From: Macrophomina tecta
Lineage: Eukaryota; Ascomycota; Dothideomycetes; Botryosphaeriales; Botryosphaeriaceae
DNA length: 18,693 nucleotides
Direction: 5' to 3'
Assembly: GCA_024180945.1 (NCBI GenBank)
Contig: JAKSGN010000028.1
Location: 1 to 18,693, forward strand
The notes beneath the pieces were generated by a model. The model saw only the letters and a list, made by a program, of their open reading frames with translations. It searched no databases and was not told where the DNA came from. Each line of letters starts with the position of its first letter. Position 1 is the stretch's first letter. A program made the position numbers and the translations under genes. Positions 16,501-18,693 of the stretch are shown here, in pieces.

Positions 16501-17408
16501 TAGTTGGTGAAGCTTTCCATGTCCTGGGCATCTGGAGGAGGCTCCTTAACAAGTGTCTTTCTCATCTCGCTTCTAACGGCCTCCCAGTTGGCACTGCGGA
16601 ACGTGTATTGCGCTTCCAGTTCCTGGTAAGGCACGTCAGTCTCAAAATAGGTCTCGATAGCCAGATGATCACGTCCGTATGCCGTGCTAGTAGGGCTACA
16701 GTTGCTCATCTCTTCCGTTAGTTGGGGCGACGCTAGGATAAGATCGATCGTAGAGCTGTGTCCGGCCGACTCGTACGTGACCGTGCCTCTAGGCAGCAGG
16801 CTCTGCAGGTGAAAGTCCTCCATAAAGTCGATTATCGGCGCGCCTTCTCCGCTGCGTGGTGAGCCGTACACAAGATCACCTCCCCACAACTGGTCGTGTC
16901 TATTAAAATCACCGCAGATGAGGAGCTCTAGTACCCCGTTGGTTTGGCTTCCTACCTGTGTGATTGCCGTTCGCAGGTGCTCAAGCGCGCTGGTGAGTTC
17001 CGGGTCGTCCACGTTCTCCTTCTTGGCGACGTACACGGCTGCCACGAACACGATCCGGTCCCGTAGCGTAATAACTGCGGCTGTAATGTCGGCAGAGGGT
17101 ACTGCTATCTGCCTGGCTTGCGTGTCTTTGCGGATCCACAACATTGAACGAACGGGATAGCGACTATGTCGCGACGTCGTCGGCAGTAGTTGCTTCCAGT
17201 ATGAATGAGTGACTGGTACTGCCATGGTCTCGCCGCCAGGCCCGCGAAAGCAGCTTGGCTCCGAGATGAAAATAACGCTGAAATCGCTGAGGTCTTCGTC
17301 GTTTAGTAGGCTATACTGCGCTGTTCCGCTCTTTCCTAAGTTCGCGTGAATCACCTTGAGCGACCTACTCATTACGCTGGTGAAGCATTTCGCGCAAGAG
17401 CTTGTCAT
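13509..17408 (-). CDS. LINE ORF2: AP endonuclease, reverse transcriptase, RNase H-like domain, CCHC
   Basis: This enzyme nicks target DNA and copies the LINE RNA at the nick. The frame is open for 1299 codons. Numbering from ATG 17408: an endonuclease/exonuclease/phosphatase domain (VIHANLGKS, then SEPSCFRG, then GDFN with D167 and N169, then GRDH with D247 and H248); reverse transcriptase about 480-760, with KAPGADGIP, GYRPISLLS, GLPQGSPLSP and catalytic FIDDY (D703, D704); an RNase H-like domain about 970-1125; and C-x-C-x7-H-x4-C at about 1212-1228. The RNase H has G979, N1056 and H1112 where catalytic Asp are expected, and R in the PGH position; only E1020 remains. A likelier start is ATG 17372 (MSRSLKVIHANL), which overlaps the ORF1 stop TAG (17367-17365) as ATGAGTAG and suggests termination-reinitiation. 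Endonuclease and polymerase motifs look intact. Confidence 0.92.
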   Translation of the reverse strand: MTSSCAKCFTSVMSRSLKVIHANLGKSGTAQYSLLNDEDLSDFSVIFISEPSCFRGPGGETMAVPVTHSYWKQLLPTTSRHSRYPVRSMLWIRKDTQARQIAVPSADITAAVITLRDRIVFVAAVYVAKKENVDDPELTSALEHLRTAITQVGSQTNGVLELLICGDFNRHDQLWGGDLVYGSPRSGEGAPIIDFMEDFHLQSLLPRGTVTYESAGHSSTIDLILASPQLTEEMSNCSPTSTAYGRDHLAIETYFETDVPYQELEAQYTFRSANWEAVRSEMRKTLVKEPPPDAQDMESFTNYLLETVSAALRRCIPKARPSPYVKKWWTADLSQLRRSYTYFRNQARGRRRWGQPDIWLEAQAREAAKRFHDTMRRQKRRCWKDFLVEPTNIWKAAKYLTDSGSSGLARITRLKYQNGYAESCEEISETLIRNFFPELPEVRGGAQAVAAQDCSEQLGYAPLTMEEVKEAVSRASPFKAPGADGIPAVVWRELWPVIGKHIFQLFNESLLHGRLPSRWSIARIIPLRKTGKSAEVAQGYRPISLLSTLGKALESVVAERISALAEEHSLLPKNHFGGRKQRSTVQALTVLQQRIYDAWREGKVLSLLSFDVKGAYNGVARDVLLQRLRQRRIPEVLVKWVKAFCSNRSASVVVNGETSRVMDLPQAGLPQGSPLSPILFLFFNADLVQSVTNKNKGAIAFIDDYSAWVTGLSASENVAKLQRTVVARAEEWEATSGATFEAEKTTLIHFTRNEQRRSGQPIIVKGREVHPKAEAKILGVIFDQELRFKAHAGRIAKRGVQAALALKRLQGLRPSSVRQLFSATVAPAVDYAAPIWAPAITAPLMKSLEAVQRIAGRAITGAFRTVALPILEAEAAILPVEIRLSQQLLRFWVSCHTLPQKHPFWKLKRAIDPANKRFVSPLQRIMLTAREIDAERLETIRPFVRMPWADRPAVQIDSLEPAKLRASSPPRSEVAIFTGGAQRSGKLGTGVFCVDSRGTTIVAQSCPVGKSESVDRLFAELHAIHQAVELIHGTWSTAMVAENPEAAKVKHAIYSNSKTALRLLRRSQQVPRQETVRNILRLLDQIRCNKGPPVEFRWVPAREGIVGSEKAHSLALQATENNQEPLLGNLLRPLALARCREITLRLWRRTFEASKVGESTRKLDRALAHFHTKKLYDQLNHKEAAAIAQLRTSKASLNEPLYKIKRAEAPSCNCGAERETVKHFLLECPRWMDLRARLQIDLGSRLGDLAFMLGGWSGTRKPDGRYADGPPEKWRADMRAVKATAAFALATGRLVATRD

Positions 17409-18652
17409 ACTCCGGGCAGCCTCTGTAGTCTGCCCTATGCGGACCGCCGCAAGCGGCGCACTTTACCGTCGTCGACGAGCAGCCGTCCTCCCTGTGGCCG
17501 ACGCCTGCGCATTTCGCGCATTGTTCTTCTCCTCGGCAGCGGAACTGCAGATGGTCGTAGCTCTGGCACTTAAAGCAGCGTCTTGGACGCGGGCGGTGTT
17601 CAAACACATTAGTATACGCCGCCTCTCCGCCTACATCGATCACTCTCCTGGCAAGGAGTGAGTCGGCCTCGCTCTTCTTAGCAAGGTAAATCACCGCCGA
17701 CCCGTAGAGGCGGCTGCTCGGCTTACTTAGCCAACGGACCTGCGTTACTTCGACGTCGTTCTCAGCGCCAATCTTCTCGCATGCATCGGTGCGCACAGTA
17801 GTGCGGTCATCGTTCAGAATGGTCAGCTTGTTGACATTGTCTACTTTGACCGGGTGCCACTGGCGACCCCGGATCCTCGCCCCACGGAAGGCCGTCTCCA
17901 GCCATCCGAGGTTCGACCTGACGAGCTCTTCGTCCTCTTCCGTCCTAAAGAAAGCGCGCACCTTGGCCGCGTCGTTCGGGTTCCTTGTGATTCCGCAGCA
18001 CTTGACCTCCTTTGTAGCTTCCTGACTCTGCAGCGCCGTCTGCAGCCGCGCGCGGATATCCCCAGGACCCGCGTTACCGACGCTGGTGTTGGTGAGATCG
18101 AGCTCGATCGCGGGCGGCATCATATGAGCATTAGGCACGGTCGCTTGGTTTGTGCGCACTGGGAACGGCGGCGGCGGACGACGGACTGCTGTTCGCTGGT
18201 GTCGGCGGAGCTCCTCGGAGCACATTTGCGTACGTGGCATTGATCTGGGACTGTGAGCTTAGATTCCTGCGCGTCGACTCGACCAGCGCCGCCATTTGCT
18301 TCTCCATCTTCCCAATGCGCTCCTCCATCTTAGCCTGCGTTTCCTCGGACATCTCGAGCACGCTGCGTAAGCGCTTAATCTCGTCCTCGTTCCTAGCCAC
18401 CTGCTCCGCGAGCTCTTCGTTCCGCTCGGTAAGCCGGTCGTTCTGCGTAATAATGACATTGAGCAGGCCAATAACGTCGTCTAAGGTCGAATCGGTAGGT
18501 AGTTCGGGTGCGGTAGTCGGGCGAGCCCTTCGGTGCCCCGTTGGTTTGCCGGTGTGGAGGGCACGATAGTCGGGACGTTCCTGAAGGCGCGCAGCGCGTC
18601 GCGACGCGCCAACGGTCGCGTATCCGCCCCCATCATCTTCGTCTCCAGACAT
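17365..18652 (-). pseudogene. LINE ORF1 (Gag-like RNA-binding protein), split by a +1 frame change
   Basis: ORF1 proteins coat the LINE RNA. The first frame (18652-18131, 173 aa, start MSGDEDDGGG) has a long charged coiled coil at about residues 58-128 (ITQNDRLTERNEELAEQVAR onward) and ends shortly after VPSAHKPSDRA. The second frame (open from 18240) continues with TNQATVPNAH, a basic/mixed central domain, and three zinc knuckles: CFKC-x4-H-x4-C, CAKC-x4-H-x4-C and CAACGGPH-x6-C. It stops at 17365. The two halves make one Gag-like protein only if the reader moves forward one base at about 18142-18152. That could be a disabling one-base insertion or a programmed frameshift; a mutation is the simpler reading. 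The overlap with the ORF2 start is described under ORF2. Confidence 0.82.
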
Positions 18653-18693
18653 TGTAAGGCCGATAAGCTCCCTCAGTATCTCAGGTACGAATC

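Larger units (their letters stand above)
13370..18693 (-). mobile_element. Tad-like LINE (non-LTR retrotransposon), near full length
   Basis: On the minus strand: 41 nt of 5' sequence at the window edge, ORF1 (18652-17365), overlapping ORF2 (17408-13509), and a 3' UTR of about 130 nt running down to the A/T tract near 13369. The ORF1 content (coiled coil, three CCHC knuckles) and ORF2 order (AP endonuclease, reverse transcriptase, RNase H-like, CCHC) fit the Tad/I-type LINEs of filamentous ascomycetes. The 5' end continues beyond 18693. The exact 3' end is uncertain because no normal tail or testable target duplication is visible. Confidence 0.85.

Overview
The window looks like a transposon-rich, gene-poor region of a filamentous ascomycete (Pezizomycotina) chromosome. 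The evidence is a spliced gene of the fungal 7-TM rhodopsin-like membrane-protein family, short introns of 53 and 58 nt, and element families typical of such genomes: fungal hAT, Ty1/copia, pogo/Fot1 and Tad-like LINE. The species cannot be named from the sequence. I see no rRNA, tRNA, CRISPR or bacterial-type operon.

Layout. (1) 1-2720: a hAT DNA transposon, + strand, complete except for about 4 terminal bases left of the window. Its transposase has one intron and one frameshift. (2) 2721-7698: a Ty1/copia LTR retrotransposon on the minus strand, with a 299-bp 5' LTR, a half-initiator-tRNA primer site and an open 1485-codon Gag-Pol frame. The hAT is inserted into its RNase H domain, so its 3' end and 3' LTR lie left of the window. 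(3) 7699-9430: non-coding, with three diverged tandem copies of a 0.3-0.38 kb unit and a hairpin. (4) 9431-10628: a decayed pogo/Fot1 transposon 3' half whose terminal repeats were hit by a second-family LINE, 5'-truncated and flanked by a perfect 16-bp target duplication. (5) 10956-11184: a 229-bp MITE with 38-bp inverted repeats and TA flanks. (6) 12069-13158: the only apparent host gene, a two-exon 7-TM protein of 343 aa. (7) About 13370 to 18693: a nearly full-length Tad-like LINE on the minus strand with frameshifted ORF1 (coiled coil plus three CCHC knuckles) and intact ORF2 (AP endonuclease, reverse transcriptase, RNase H-like, CCHC).

How it fits together. This is a nest of successive insertions rather than a pathway. 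The oldest layers (pogo remnant, tandem repeats) are heavily decayed. The copia and the large LINE keep long open frames and so look younger and little affected by RIP. The hAT is younger than the copia it interrupts. The rhodopsin-family gene survives between these layers, with the LINE ending about 200 bp beyond its stop.

No clearly new biological system is visible. The most unusual points are the large LINE's RNase H-like domain, which has lost nearly all catalytic residues inside an otherwise intact ORF2; the overlapping stop/start between its ORFs; the MITE; the degenerate tandem array; and the T12G14 block in the pogo remnant.
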